Below are positions 33,899 to 42,610 of a stretch of DNA of 64,000 bases, one piece after another. A program made the position numbers and the translations under genes. Source of the DNA: Verrucomicrobiota bacterium (GTDB lineage Bacteria > Verrucomicrobiota > Verrucomicrobiia > Opitutales > Opitutaceae). The DNA is taken from assembly GCA_023428905.1 (NCBI GenBank), contig JAEYWP010000014.1:46619-110618 (forward strand), written 5' to 3'. The notes beneath the pieces are model-generated. The model saw only the letters and a program-made list of their open reading frames with translations. It made no database searches and was not told where the DNA came from. Numbering within the stretch: position 1 is the stretch's first letter; the number at the start of each line of letters is the position of its first letter.

Positions 33899-34996
33899 TC
33901 AGTTGATCACGAGCTCCGCCTGCAGGGCGCCCGAGCGTTTGAGGGTTTGGAAGATGGACATCATCTCACGGGTGGAGACGCCGAGCGCATTCAGCCCGGA
34001 AGCGAGGCGGTCGATGGTTGGCGCCTCATTCACGATGGAGAATCCACCCTTCACCTCGGTCACGTCCGTCTGGGTGGAGGGCACCACCACGGTCTGGCCC
34101 GAGTTGTTGAAGGCGTTAGGCTGCGAGACCCCGAGGTTCGAACTCACCGTGATCGTCAGGGAACCGTGGCTGATCGCGACCTGCGAGACACGGACGGTGG
34201 AGGTGGCGACGATCGTGCCGGTGCGTTCGTTGATCACGATCCGCGCGAGGGTGTCGGGGGCGACTTCGATGGTCCCCAGTTCGGCGAGGAAATCGACCTG
34301 CTTGCCGTTGAAATAGGAGGGGATGGCGACCGTCACGGTGGCGGCGTCCCGAGCGGAGGCGGCGCCCTCGAAGACGGCGTTGATTGCGGTGGCCATGCGG
34401 GAGGCGGAGGTGAAATCCGGATTGTGTAGGTGAAGCGCGAGCGCGCCGTCCTGAACGATCGACGCCGCGATCTCGCGCTCGACGATGGCACCGTTGGAAA
34501 TCTGGCCCACCGTGGGGTGGTTCTTCTGCACCGTGGCACCACCGGCGCCACCGCCGCCGCCGAGGAAACCGCCGACGGCGATCGGGCCCTGCGCGACGGC
34601 ATACACGCGTCCGTCGGCGCCCAGGAGGGGCGTCTGAAGAAGGACGCCGCCCTGGAGACTCTTGGCATCACCCATCGAGGCCACCGTTACGTCGATCCGA
34701 CTCCCCGGCTTGAGGAAGGGGCCGATGTCGGCGGTGATCATGACCACGGCGGCATTTTTTGCCTTCACCTGGTCGGAGGGGACGGTGAGGCCGTGACGCT
34801 GGAGGGCATTGGCCACCGTGCGCATGGTGGTGACGGCATTGCTGTCGCCATCACCGGCGAGGCCGACCACGAGGCCGTAGCCGACGAGTTGGTTGTCCCG
34901 GCTGCCTTCGACGATGGTGAGGTCCTTCACCCGCGCGGCATGGGCGGCGGTGGCGGCGAGGAGGAGGAGGGCTGCAAACTGGAGAAAACGCGTCAT
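33899..34996 (-). CDS. flgI: Flagellar P-ring protein FlgI
   Basis: Forms the peptidoglycan-level P ring around the rod. A signal peptide (1-20, ending ATAAHA) precedes the mature part, starting RVKDLTIVEGSRDNQLVGYG and continuing GLAGDGD; NAAVVMITADIGPFLKPGSR, TPLLGADGRVYAVAQGP and the C-terminal GVSTREMMSIFQTLKRSGAL are strongly conserved. At 365 residues it is full length. A Gly-rich insert (FLGGGGGAGG) replaces the usual short loop near residue 145. It follows flgH by 13 bp. Confidence 0.96.
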   Translation of the reverse strand: MTRFLQFAALLLLAATAAHAARVKDLTIVEGSRDNQLVGYGLVVGLAGDGDSNAVTTMRTVANALQRHGLTVPSDQVKAKNAAVVMITADIGPFLKPGSRIDVTVASMGDAKSLQGGVLLQTPLLGADGRVYAVAQGPIAVGGFLGGGGGAGGATVQKNHPTVGQISNGAIVEREIAASIVQDGALALHLHNPDFTSASRMATAINAVFEGAASARDAATVTVAIPSYFNGKQVDFLAELGTIEVAPDTLARIVINERTGTIVATSTVRVSQVAISHGSLTITVSSNLGVSQPNAFNNSGQTVVVPSTQTDVTEVKGGFSIVNEAPTIDRLASGLNALGVSTREMMSIFQTLKRSGALQAELVIN

Positions 34997-35009
34997 GGTG
35001 GTGCTTTTC

Positions 35010-35630
35010 TCAATACGGGCGAAGCTTGTCGTAGAGTTTGGTCAGCCAGCCCTTTTTCTGGGCGTCGGTCAGGCTGCCCTCGCTGATGAACTCGATCCGG
35101 ACGTCGGCGATGTTGCTCGAGGCGATGGTGTTGCTGGCGGATACATCCTCCGGCCGGACCAAGCCGTGGAGCACCACGTACTGGCTCTCGCCGGAGAACT
35201 TCACCATCCGCACGCCCTCGATCACGAGGTTGCCGTTGGGAAGGACATCGGTGACGAGCACGGCCGCGCGGGCGGTCAGGCTCTGGGAATTGGAGATCTG
35301 GCCACCGGCGGAAAAGTCGCTTTTGCCGGAGAGCTTGGTGCCGGGAAGGGCGCCGTTGTGCGTGCCCAACGCGCTGGCGGCGGGTGGGAAAAGGAACTGG
35401 CTGATGCCCGCGTCGATCGACGATTCCTTGTTCGATTTCTTCGACTGGGAGGAACTGGTCGCGGCGGTTTCGGAGACAATCACGGTGAGGATGTCGCCGT
35501 TGCGCCCCGCCTTCTTGTCGGAAAACATCGAGCGTTCAGGGCTGCCGGCGCTGGTCCAGAGCGAGTCGGCCCGGAGGGCGGAGACGCCGAGGAGGACGCA
35601 GGCGGCGGAGCGGAGGAGAAGAGCTTTCAT
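35010..35630 (-). CDS. flgH: Flagellar L-ring protein FlgH (no lipobox)
   Basis: Outer-membrane L-ring subunit, 206 residues. Conserved parts are GDILTVIVSETA, ARAAVLVTDVLPNGNLVIEG and LHGLVRPEDVSASNTIASSN with IADVRIEF. In most bacteria FlgH is a lipoprotein; here the signal peptide (KALLLRSAACVLLGVSALRA) ends in ALRA with no Cys at the +1 position, so it is probably processed by signal peptidase I. The start is the ATG at 35630, just after flgA. Confidence 0.93.
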   Translation of the reverse strand: MKALLLRSAACVLLGVSALRADSLWTSAGSPERSMFSDKKAGRNGDILTVIVSETAATSSSQSKKSNKESSIDAGISQFLFPPAASALGTHNGALPGTKLSGKSDFSAGGQISNSQSLTARAAVLVTDVLPNGNLVIEGVRMVKFSGESQYVVLHGLVRPEDVSASNTIASSNIADVRIEFISEGSLTDAQKKGWLTKLYDKLRPY

Positions 35631-35635
35631 GGGGT

Positions 35636-36376
35636 TCAGAAGCGGACCTGGGCGCGAGACTCGGCCACAACCACGGCGGAAAATTCCTTGCGCGATTCGA
35701 GGTTGCGCACCCGGACGGTCTCGCCCGCGCTGCCGTTCTCCATCGCCATCGCCTTCATGCTGATGCTGAGGGTGCCGTCGACGGCGGCCACCTCGATGAC
35801 ATCGCCCTTGCGGACGAGGGCGCGGCGCGAGACATCGCGCCAGGTGAGCAGGCGTCCGGCGGGGATGCCGCGGGAGAAGGTCAACTCCGCCCGGTCTTCC
35901 GAGGCGGCGAGGGTGTCGCGCTCGCGCAGCGTATCCACGCGGCGGGTATCGAGGAGGGCGGGGTCGAAGGCGGCTCCGCGCTCGACCGGCGTACGGGTGC
36001 ACCAGACATCGCGCAGCAGCTGGGCACGGACCAGGACCGCGGTTTCGCCGAGGGACTCGGTGCCGCTCATCAGACGGATGCGGAGGAGCAGGGTCGAGCT
36101 GAGGGAGGACGGGGTCTCGAGCACGAGGACGGAGACGGGGGCGGCGGCGGGCGCCGGGGGCGTCCAGGCACGGAGGAACTCGAGCTGCAGTTCGCCTTCG
36201 GTCCGGTAGTGCTCGCCCAGGGCGCGGGCGAGGTCGGCCAGCAGGTCCTCCCGGGTGTAGGTAAAGCGTGGAGACACGGCGGCGGCCTCGGTGGCCGGGG
36301 TCGCGGATGCCCCGGTGGCGCCGAGGAGCCCGGCGGCGGAGAGGGACAGGCAGAAAAAGAGGGGGCGGGGGCTCAT
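35636..36376 (-). CDS. flgA: Flagella basal body P-ring formation protein FlgA
   Basis: Periplasmic chaperone for P-ring assembly, 246 residues. A signal peptide (1-24, LSLSAAGLLGATGASA) precedes a less conserved first half. The SAF-type domain in the second half, TPVERGAAFDPALLDTRRVD, and the C-terminal GRLLTWRDVSRRALVRKGDV with the MKAMAMENGSAGETVRVRN motif are typical of FlgA. It lies two bases after flgG and five bases before flgH. Confidence 0.92.
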   Translation of the reverse strand: MSPRPLFFCLSLSAAGLLGATGASATPATEAAAVSPRFTYTREDLLADLARALGEHYRTEGELQLEFLRAWTPPAPAAAPVSVLVLETPSSLSSTLLLRIRLMSGTESLGETAVLVRAQLLRDVWCTRTPVERGAAFDPALLDTRRVDTLRERDTLAASEDRAELTFSRGIPAGRLLTWRDVSRRALVRKGDVIEVAAVDGTLSISMKAMAMENGSAGETVRVRNLESRKEFSAVVVAESRAQVRF

Positions 36377-36378
36377 GC

Positions 36379-37161
36379 TCAGCGTTTCATCTGCGCCACG
36401 TTCTGGAGCATCTCGTCCGAGGTCTGGATGGACTTGCTGTTAATCTCGTAGGCGCGCTGGGCCACGATCAGGTTCACCATTTCCTCCACGATGTTCACGT
36501 TGGAGGTCTCGATGTAGCCCTGCTTGGTCGTGCCGAAACCCTGTTCGCCGGGGGCGCCGGTTTCGGGGGTGCCGCTCGCACCGGTTTCCTCGTAGAGGTT
36601 GCCGCCGAGGCTCTTCAGGCCGGAGGGATTGGCGAAGCGGGTGAGGGTCAGGCGAAAGGTCTGGCTGCCGCCCGGGCCGCCATAGGTCACGTCGCCCGTA
36701 TCCGAAACGCTGATCTCGGTGGTGCCGGCGGGGACGGGCTGGAAGCCGCTCATCACCGGCAGGCCATCGCTGGTGGTGACGGTGCCGTTGGGGGAGAGCT
36801 TGAAGGAACCATCGCGGGTGTAGGCGAGGGTGCCGTCCGGCCGCTGGATTTCGAAAAAGCCGTCACCCTGGATCGCGATGTCCAGTTTCTCGCCGCTGGC
36901 GGTGAGCTGGCCCTGGGTGAAGATCTTGGAGGTCGCGGCCACGCGGGCGCCGTTGCCCACCTCGATGCCGGTTGGAACGACGTTGCCGCCGCCGGCCTCG
37001 GCGCCGGCGGAGCGCGGCTTCTGGTAAAGGAGATCCTGGAACTCGATCTTGCTGCGCTTGAACCCCGGCGTGTTCACGTTGGCCAGGTTGTTGGCGATCG
37101 TGTTGAGGTTCAGTTGCTGCGCCTCCATTCCGGTGGCGGCTGAGTAGAGCGAGAGATTCAT
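36379..37161 (-). CDS. flgG: Flagellar basal-body rod protein FlgG
   Basis: Distal rod subunit, 260 residues, the usual size. The N-terminus NLSLYSAATGMEAQQLNLNT with NLANVNTPGFKRSKIEFQDL is nearly invariant in FlgG. DIAIQGDGFFEIQRPDG and AYTRDGSFKLSPNG mark the middle; the C-terminus SNVNIVEEMVNLIVAQRAYE with NSKSIQTSDEML is the family helix. It follows the flgF-type gene by 18 bp. Confidence 0.97.
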   Translation of the reverse strand: MNLSLYSAATGMEAQQLNLNTIANNLANVNTPGFKRSKIEFQDLLYQKPRSAGAEAGGGNVVPTGIEVGNGARVAATSKIFTQGQLTASGEKLDIAIQGDGFFEIQRPDGTLAYTRDGSFKLSPNGTVTTSDGLPVMSGFQPVPAGTTEISVSDTGDVTYGGPGGSQTFRLTLTRFANPSGLKSLGGNLYEETGASGTPETGAPGEQGFGTTKQGYIETSNVNIVEEMVNLIVAQRAYEINSKSIQTSDEMLQNVAQMKR

Positions 37162-37179
37162 GGCGGGAAAGCGGGACGG

Positions 37180-37917
37180 TTAACCGAGGGCTTGGAGGGT
37201 GCGGTCCAGGATCTGGTCGCGGCTGGTGAGGATCTTCTGGTTTGCCTCGTAGGCCCGGGCGATCTGGACGAGGGCGACCATTTCGCGCAGCGGGGTCACG
37301 TTGCTGCCTTCGAGGTGTCCCTGCAGGATCTGGCCGTTGTCGACCGGCAGGGCGGCAGTCCCAGGGGCGGCGCGGAACATGCCATTGCCCGCGGGAAGAA
37401 GGGCGTTGCTGTCGGCAAACCGCACCAAGCCGAGGCGGCCCAGCTGCGTCTCGCCCTGGGACACCGTTCCATCCATGCCAATCGCGAGTTCGCCCCCGTC
37501 GGCCGTGAGGGTGATCGGCGCACCGCCGTCGGAGAGCACCTCGTTGCCGTCCTTGGTGATCAAGGTCCGGTCATTGCGAATGTGGAACTCGCCCGACCGG
37601 GTGTAAAAGCGTTCGCCGGTGGGAGACTGGACCTGGAAAAACCCCTCGCCCTCGATGGCGACATCAAGGTTGCGGCGCGTCGGAAGACTTTCGCCACTCG
37701 CGAAGTTCACACCGTATCGCGCGGACGGCAGCACGCCCGCGACGGCGTTTCCGCCGCGATTGTCGCTGATGATCTCGCCCATCGGCACACCTTGGAAGTC
37801 GACCGTGCGCTTCTTGTAACCCATCACCTGCGAAGAGGTGATGTTTTGGGTCACGGCATCCTGCCACCGTTCAAGGGCGGTGAGGGACGCGGCGCTTTGG
37901 TAGAGACCGATGTTCAT
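37180..37917 (-). CDS. flgF: Flagellar basal-body rod protein FlgF-like
   Basis: Proximal/distal rod protein, 245 residues. The N-terminus NIGLYQSAASLTALERWQDA and ITSSQVMGYKKRTVDFQG follows the rod-protein plan but lacks the strict NNLANxNTxG form (QNITSSQVMGY), which separates it from FlgG. DVAIEGEGFFQVQSPTGE, YTRSGEFHIRNDRTLITKDG and the C-terminal REMVALVQIARAYEANQKIL are clear. I prefer the ATG at 37917 over 37941, since family similarity starts there and a sigma-54-like promoter overlaps 37941. First gene of the flagellar run. Confidence 0.88.
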   Translation of the reverse strand: MNIGLYQSAASLTALERWQDAVTQNITSSQVMGYKKRTVDFQGVPMGEIISDNRGGNAVAGVLPSARYGVNFASGESLPTRRNLDVAIEGEGFFQVQSPTGERFYTRSGEFHIRNDRTLITKDGNEVLSDGGAPITLTADGGELAIGMDGTVSQGETQLGRLGLVRFADSNALLPAGNGMFRAAPGTAALPVDNGQILQGHLEGSNVTPLREMVALVQIARAYEANQKILTSRDQILDRTLQALG

Positions 37918-37936
37918 GCTTTGGGGGTTCTCCCTC

Positions 37937-37952
37937 AGCAACGCGGATGCCA
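37937..37952 (-). promoter_or_regulatory. Candidate sigma-54 (-24/-12) promoter of the flagellar operon
   Basis: On the minus strand TGGCATCCGCGTTGCT matches the sigma-54 consensus TGGCAC-N5-TTGCW with one mismatch and the exact 10-bp spacing between GG and GC. Many flagellated bacteria use sigma-54 for rod and hook genes. The predicted transcription start (about 37926) would leave only about 10 nt before the flgF ATG, a weak point. Confidence 0.45.
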
Positions 37953-38000
37953 GTGTTACAACTCATGGTCGGCTGCGAGGTTGTGTGACAGCCCAACGCT

Positions 38001-38023
38001 CCCGGTAAATGTTGCCTACCGGG
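38001..38023. promoter_or_regulatory. Inverted repeat upstream of the sigma-54-like promoter
   Basis: CCCGGTA (38001-38007) and TACCGGG (38017-38023) form a 7-bp dyad with a 9-bp gap, about 50-70 bp upstream of the -24 box on the minus strand and about 110 bp upstream of the divergent gene. Its place fits an activator site, but no protein can be named. Confidence 0.3.
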
Positions 38024-38133
38024 GGAGAATACCCGGACGGGCAGACATTGCCGGCCGGCCGTGCGCCCGCGTTCTTCCTCCGACCCCTCCCTTGACGGCG
38101 AAACCTCGGAGCCTAGGGTGCGTCTTACGTCTC

Positions 38134-38739
38134 ATGCGTTCTGCGATCCGTATAGCCCTGACGACTTGGGCGGTGGCTGCACTTGCCTCCGCCGGGCGTG
38201 CGCAGGAGCTGGCGGACCGATCACCTTTTCTGCCGGAAGGGGGCACGGTTGCGGCAGCGCCCACCGAGAATGCGCCCCTGGAGTTGAGGGGCATCGTTCA
38301 GACGACCGCAGGGTACCTCTACGGCATTTTCGATCCCAGCAAGCGGCAGAGCTCCTGGGTCCGCATCAACGACGGGGGCGACTTCGCGGTGCGGAGCCAC
38401 GATGTCCAAAACGACACCATCACGGTCGATTACCAAGGCCGCAGCCTGACCCTCGCGCTGAAGGCGCCGAAGGTGGAGTCGATCGGGCCCGCTCCCAACC
38501 CCATGCAGGTGAACGCGCCCCGGCCCGGCTTTCCGGGCGGCCCGGTGGTGATCAATCCGACGCCCGCCGACGAGGCGCGGCGCCTCGAGGGAGTCGCCGC
38601 TGAGGTCCGTCGACGGCGCATGCTTCGACAGGCCGCCGCGCAGCAGGCGGCTCAGGGCGGCCAGCCACCCGCGATGGTTCAGCCGGGTCCGCAGCCGGTC
38701 CAGCCCGGACCCCAGGCAGGCGCCCCGCAGCCCAGGTAA
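38134..38739 (+). CDS. Secreted PilP/GspC-like small beta-domain protein
   Basis: A 201-residue exported protein: signal peptide 1-23 (ending ASAGRA), then a compact domain (about 30-120), and a Pro/Gln/Ala-rich tail (QPGPQPVQPGPQ). The domain pattern, with LELRGIVQTTAGYLYGIFDP then SSWVRINDGGDFAVRSHDV and ITVDYQGRSLTLAL, has the 'small five-strand' arrangement of PilP and the GspC homology region; that is inference from strand order. It lies four bases before the ABC exporter pair and is divergent from the flagellar operon, but functional links are unclear. Confidence 0.75.
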   Translation: MRSAIRIALTTWAVAALASAGRAQELADRSPFLPEGGTVAAAPTENAPLELRGIVQTTAGYLYGIFDPSKRQSSWVRINDGGDFAVRSHDVQNDTITVDYQGRSLTLALKAPKVESIGPAPNPMQVNAPRPGFPGGPVVINPTPADEARRLEGVAAEVRRRRMLRQAAAQQAAQGGQPPAMVQPGPQPVQPGPQAGAPQPR

Positions 38740-38742
38740 CGC

Positions 38743-40653
38743 GTGACGGCACCGACCGTCACCACCACCGCGCCACCCGCGGCCGCTTCCGATAATGCCG
38801 TTCTGGTCCGGCGCCTCTTTGGCCTGGCGTGGCGGTACCGCGCCCAGTCCATCCGGGTGCTTCTGCTCCAGCTCCTGCTGCTGACCATCGGGCTCTCCGG
38901 CCTCAGCCTTACCGGCGTCGGCATCGACTACATCCGCTGGGTCCTCGCCTCCCGCGGGGTCGTGGCGGTGGGCACGGTACCTCCGCCTTCGCTGCCGTTT
39001 GGCATCGCGCTTCCCCTGCGCGCGGAACCCCTCCACGTGATCGTCGGGATCGCGGCGGCGATCCTCGGCCTAGCGGTGGGGCGTGCCGTTCTCAACTACC
39101 TCTATACCGTGGCGGTCAACCGCCTCGTGCAGCAGCAGCTGGTGATCAACCTCCGCTCGGAAATCTACGAAAAACTGCAGCAGCTGAGCTTCCGTTTTTT
39201 CGACGCCAACAGCACCGGCTCCATCATCACCCGCGTCACCGGCGACGTGCAGTCGGTGCGCATGTTTGTCGACCAGGTGCTGATCCAGAGTGTGATCATG
39301 GCGGTGTCGCTCACCGTGTACCTGCTCTACATGGGCAGTCTGCACCTCGGCCTGACCCTGGCGTGCCTCGCCACCACGCCGGTGCTGATGTTGCTCACCA
39401 CCTCGTTTTCGAAACGTATCCAGCCGGCTTATGCGGAGAACCGCACGCTGGTGGAGCGGATGGTGCAGCGCCTGAGCGAGAGCGTGCAGGGGATCCAGGT
39501 CACCAAGGTGTTTGGGCGTGAGGCGGACGATCGCGCCCGGTTTGAGGAGAGCAACGCGGCCATCCTTCGCCAGCAGCACGCCATCTTCTGGCGGGTAAGC
39601 CTTTTCTCCCCCGCGGTGGGTTTTCTCACCCGCATCAACATGATGGTCCTGCTCGGCTACGGAGGCTGGCTGGTCGTGCAGGGCGAACTTCCGTTCGGCA
39701 CCGGGCTGGTCGTCTTCGCCGGCCTGCTCGAGCAATTTTCCGGTCAGGTGAACCAAGTCGCCACCGTCGCCAACAGCGTCCAGCAGTCGCTGATCGGGGC
39801 GCGCCGGGTCTTCGAGATCCTCGACGCGCCGATCGATGTCCGAAGCGCCGCCGGCGCCGCACGCGGCACGCGGCTGCGCGGCCACGTGCGGTTTGAGGAT
39901 GTCACCTTCGCTTATGGCGCCGGGATGGAGCCGGCGGTGCGCGAGGTGAACCTGGAGGTGAAACCGGGTCAGTGTGTCGCCGTCCTGGGAGCCACCGGCG
40001 CCGGCAAAAGCGCGCTGATGAGCCTGATCCCGCGGTTCTTCGACCCCGTCTCCGGGAGGGTGACGATCGATGGGATCGACGTGCGGGACCTGCACCTCGA
40101 CGACCTCCGCCGCAGCATCGGGCTCGTCTTCCAGGAGAGTTTTCTCTTCAGCAACACCGTCGCCGCCAACATCGCGTTTGGTCATCCTGAAGCCACCCAG
40201 GCTCAGATTGAAAAGGCGGCCCGGATTGCCGCCGCCCACGATTTCATCACCGCCCTGCCCCAGGGGTACGAAACTGTCCTGGGTGAGAGCGCGACCAACC
40301 TCTCCGGCGGCCAGCGCCAACGCCTCGCCCTCGCGCGCGCCATCCTGCTGGAGCCGCCGATTCTCCTCCTCGACGACCCCACCGCCGCGATCGATTCGCA
40401 GACCGAGCACGAGATATTCCAGGCGTTGGACAACGCGATCGCCGGCCGGACGACCTTCATCGTCGCCCATCGCCTCAGCACCCTCCGCCGCGCCGACTTC
40501 ATCGTGGTGATGGAAAACGGGCGGATTGTGCAGCGCGGCACCCACGAGGAGTTGATGCGTGTTCCCGGGCCGTACCTGCGCGTGGCCGACCTCCAGCTCG
40601 TGGATCCCCAGGATCTGCAGGCGCTGGCACGCAAAAAGGGAGGTGGGGCATGA
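38743..40653 (+). CDS. ABC exporter half-transporter, degenerate catalytic site
   Basis: A 636-residue fusion of six membrane helices (about 25-350) and one nucleotide-binding domain. Type IV exporter marks: RSEIYEKLQQLSFRFFDANS and GSIITRVTGDVQSVR. NBD: Walker A GATGAGKSA, signature LSGGQRQRLALARA and Walker B ILLLDDPTAAID, where Asp replaces the catalytic Glu. Such a half pairs with a partner carrying the working site, here the next gene, whose ATG overlaps this stop (ATGA). The start is GTG at 38743. The likely cargo (lipid, drug or peptide) is unknown. Confidence 0.95.
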   Translation: MTAPTVTTTAPPAAASDNAVLVRRLFGLAWRYRAQSIRVLLLQLLLLTIGLSGLSLTGVGIDYIRWVLASRGVVAVGTVPPPSLPFGIALPLRAEPLHVIVGIAAAILGLAVGRAVLNYLYTVAVNRLVQQQLVINLRSEIYEKLQQLSFRFFDANSTGSIITRVTGDVQSVRMFVDQVLIQSVIMAVSLTVYLLYMGSLHLGLTLACLATTPVLMLLTTSFSKRIQPAYAENRTLVERMVQRLSESVQGIQVTKVFGREADDRARFEESNAAILRQQHAIFWRVSLFSPAVGFLTRINMMVLLGYGGWLVVQGELPFGTGLVVFAGLLEQFSGQVNQVATVANSVQQSLIGARRVFEILDAPIDVRSAAGAARGTRLRGHVRFEDVTFAYGAGMEPAVREVNLEVKPGQCVAVLGATGAGKSALMSLIPRFFDPVSGRVTIDGIDVRDLHLDDLRRSIGLVFQESFLFSNTVAANIAFGHPEATQAQIEKAARIAAAHDFITALPQGYETVLGESATNLSGGQRQRLALARAILLEPPILLLDDPTAAIDSQTEHEIFQALDNAIAGRTTFIVAHRLSTLRRADFIVVMENGRIVQRGTHEELMRVPGPYLRVADLQLVDPQDLQALARKKGGGA

Positions 40654-42509
40654 GTCCCACCGACCGCACGGCCGCTGAGACTGCGCGCCTCACCCTGGTG
40701 CGCCGCCAACGCGACGAGGATGATGACGAGCCCCAGTTCCGGCCGCTCGAGTGGGGCATCGTCCGGCGCCTGTTTGATTACACCGGCGGCCGCGCGCGCC
40801 AACGCAACTGGCTGATCGTGCTCACTGCCGTGCGCTCCGCGCAGCTTCCAGCCCTGGTCTGGCTGAGCAGCGCGATCATCGCCGATCCGATCGCCCACCA
40901 CAACCTGCCGTTGGTCTTCTGGGGGGTGGCGGCCTACGCCGTCCTCGCGGTCGTTTCCGACGGCATGTTCCATTTCCGGCAGCGGTACGCCCTCGAGCTC
41001 GGTGAGTACGTGGTGAATACACTGCGCTCCGCCATCTTCGCCCACCTGCACCAGATGCCGGTGAGCTTTTTCCAGCGGGTGAAGCTCGGACGGATCATCA
41101 GCCGCGTCACCTCGGACGTGGAAACCGTGCGCACCGGCATCCAGGACGCGCTTTTTGTCAGCATCGTCCAGTTCGGCCAGATGGCCTTCGCCGCCGTCGT
41201 CATGCTGGTCACCGACTGGCGCCTTTTCCTGGTGGTGCTGGCGATGGCGCCGGTGCTCTGGTCGCTCAACCGCCACTTCCGGAAGAAGCTCAGCCTGCAC
41301 TCGCGCGCCGCCCAGGAGAGCTTCAGCCGCGTCACCGCCACCCTGGCGGAGTCGGTCAACGGCATCCGGGTGACCCAGAGTTTCGTTCGCCAGGAGACCA
41401 ACGCGGGGCTTTTCCGGCAGCTGCTCTCCGACCACTCGCGCTACAGCATCGCCCTCGCGCGCACCTCCGCCGCCCTGACCCCGCTGCTCGAACTGAACAG
41501 TCAGTTCTTTGTCGCCATCCTCCTTGTCCTCGGCGGCTGGCGGGTGCTGCACGGTCAGATGGAGGTGACCGTCCTGATCAAGTTCTTCCTCTTCGCCAAC
41601 CAGTTTTTCTCCCCGCTCCAGGTGCTCGGGAACATGTACAACCAGGCCCTGATTTCCATGGCCAGCGCGGAGCGGATCTTCCGCCTTCTGGATACAAAGC
41701 CCGACTGGACGGACGACCCGGCGGCGCAGGCCCTTCCCGACCCGCGCGCGGGTGGCGTGGGGGCAAAGGGGGCGCGGGTGGAGTTCCGCAAGGTCTCGTT
41801 TGGCTACGATCCCGCGCGTCCCGTCCTCCACGACGTCAGCTTCACCGCCGAGCCCGGCCAGACCATCGCCCTGGTCGGCCACACCGGCAGCGGGAAAAGC
41901 TCCATCATCAACCTTCTCGCCAAGTTTCACCTCCCCACCTCCGGCGAGGTCCTGGTCGACGGGCACGAGATCCGCGCCCTCACCGGCGCCTCCCTCCACG
42001 CCCAGATGGGCTCCGTCCAGCAGGCGAACTTTCTCTTTTCCGGCACCGTCCTGGAAAACATCCGCTTCAGCCGGCCCACCGCCACCGAGGAGGAGGTGCG
42101 GGAGGTCGCGCGCCGCCTCGGCTGCCTCGCCGCCCTGGAGGCCCTGCCCGCCGGGCTCCGCACCGAGGTGGGCGAGCGCGGGGGCGGCCTTTCCGTCGGG
42201 CAGCGCCAGCTCGTCTGCTTTGCCCGCGCCCTCCTGGCCGACCCGCGTATCCTGATTTTGGATGAGGCGACCAGCGCGATCGACGCTGTCACCGAGGCGA
42301 AACTACAGGAGTCGCTCCTCGAGCTGGTCCGGGGCCGCACCAGCTTCGTCGTCGCCCACCGCCTCAGCACCATCCGCCACGCCGACTGCGTGCTCGTGCT
42401 CGACCGGGGGCGGATCGTCGAGCGCGGGACCCACGCCGAACTTTTGTCGTTGAATGGTCACTACGCGGCGCTGCACCAGCAGTTCATCCAGGTCGACGAG
42501 CCCTCCTGA
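40650..42509 (+). CDS. ABC exporter half-transporter, consensus catalytic Glu
   Basis: A 619-residue half-transporter with six membrane helices (about 45-365) and an NBD: Walker A GHTGSGKSS, Walker B ILILDEATSAID with the catalytic Glu kept, and an altered signature LSVGQRQLVCFARA. Together with the upstream gene it shows the asymmetric layout of heterodimeric exporters like TM287/288: the first NBD supplies the degenerate Walker B and this one the degenerate signature, so both faults fall on the same composite site. A long N-terminal polar lead (VRRQRDEDDDEPQFRPLEWG) is present. Confidence 0.95.
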   Translation: MSPTDRTAAETARLTLVRRQRDEDDDEPQFRPLEWGIVRRLFDYTGGRARQRNWLIVLTAVRSAQLPALVWLSSAIIADPIAHHNLPLVFWGVAAYAVLAVVSDGMFHFRQRYALELGEYVVNTLRSAIFAHLHQMPVSFFQRVKLGRIISRVTSDVETVRTGIQDALFVSIVQFGQMAFAAVVMLVTDWRLFLVVLAMAPVLWSLNRHFRKKLSLHSRAAQESFSRVTATLAESVNGIRVTQSFVRQETNAGLFRQLLSDHSRYSIALARTSAALTPLLELNSQFFVAILLVLGGWRVLHGQMEVTVLIKFFLFANQFFSPLQVLGNMYNQALISMASAERIFRLLDTKPDWTDDPAAQALPDPRAGGVGAKGARVEFRKVSFGYDPARPVLHDVSFTAEPGQTIALVGHTGSGKSSIINLLAKFHLPTSGEVLVDGHEIRALTGASLHAQMGSVQQANFLFSGTVLENIRFSRPTATEEEVREVARRLGCLAALEALPAGLRTEVGERGGGLSVGQRQLVCFARALLADPRILILDEATSAIDAVTEAKLQESLLELVRGRTSFVVAHRLSTIRHADCVLVLDRGRIVERGTHAELLSLNGHYAALHQQFIQVDEPS

Positions 42510-42534
42510 GCGGCGGCGGACGGACCCGTTTTCT

Positions 42535-42566
42535 CCTCTGAAAACACGCCGTTTTACCTCTGAAAA
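42535..42566 (+). repeat. Direct repeat upstream of SWIB gene
   Basis: CCTCTGAAAA occurs at 42535-42544 and 42557-42566, 22 bp apart (about two helical turns), 45-75 bp before the SWIB start codon. A regulator site is possible; no known operator fits. Confidence 0.35.
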
Positions 42567-42610
42567 TAGCGTTGCATTCAGGTTACGGGGCTTTAGACCC
42601 GCATTCCGTT

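Noticed and set aside
39070..40545. Long open frame on the minus strand inside the ABC exporter gene (also similar ones opposite uxaC at 62057-63205 and opposite argG at 60656-62002)
   Set aside because: Shadow frames created by high third-position GC; the proteins are His/Gln/Gly-rich and lack any family signal, while the plus-strand genes are unmistakable.
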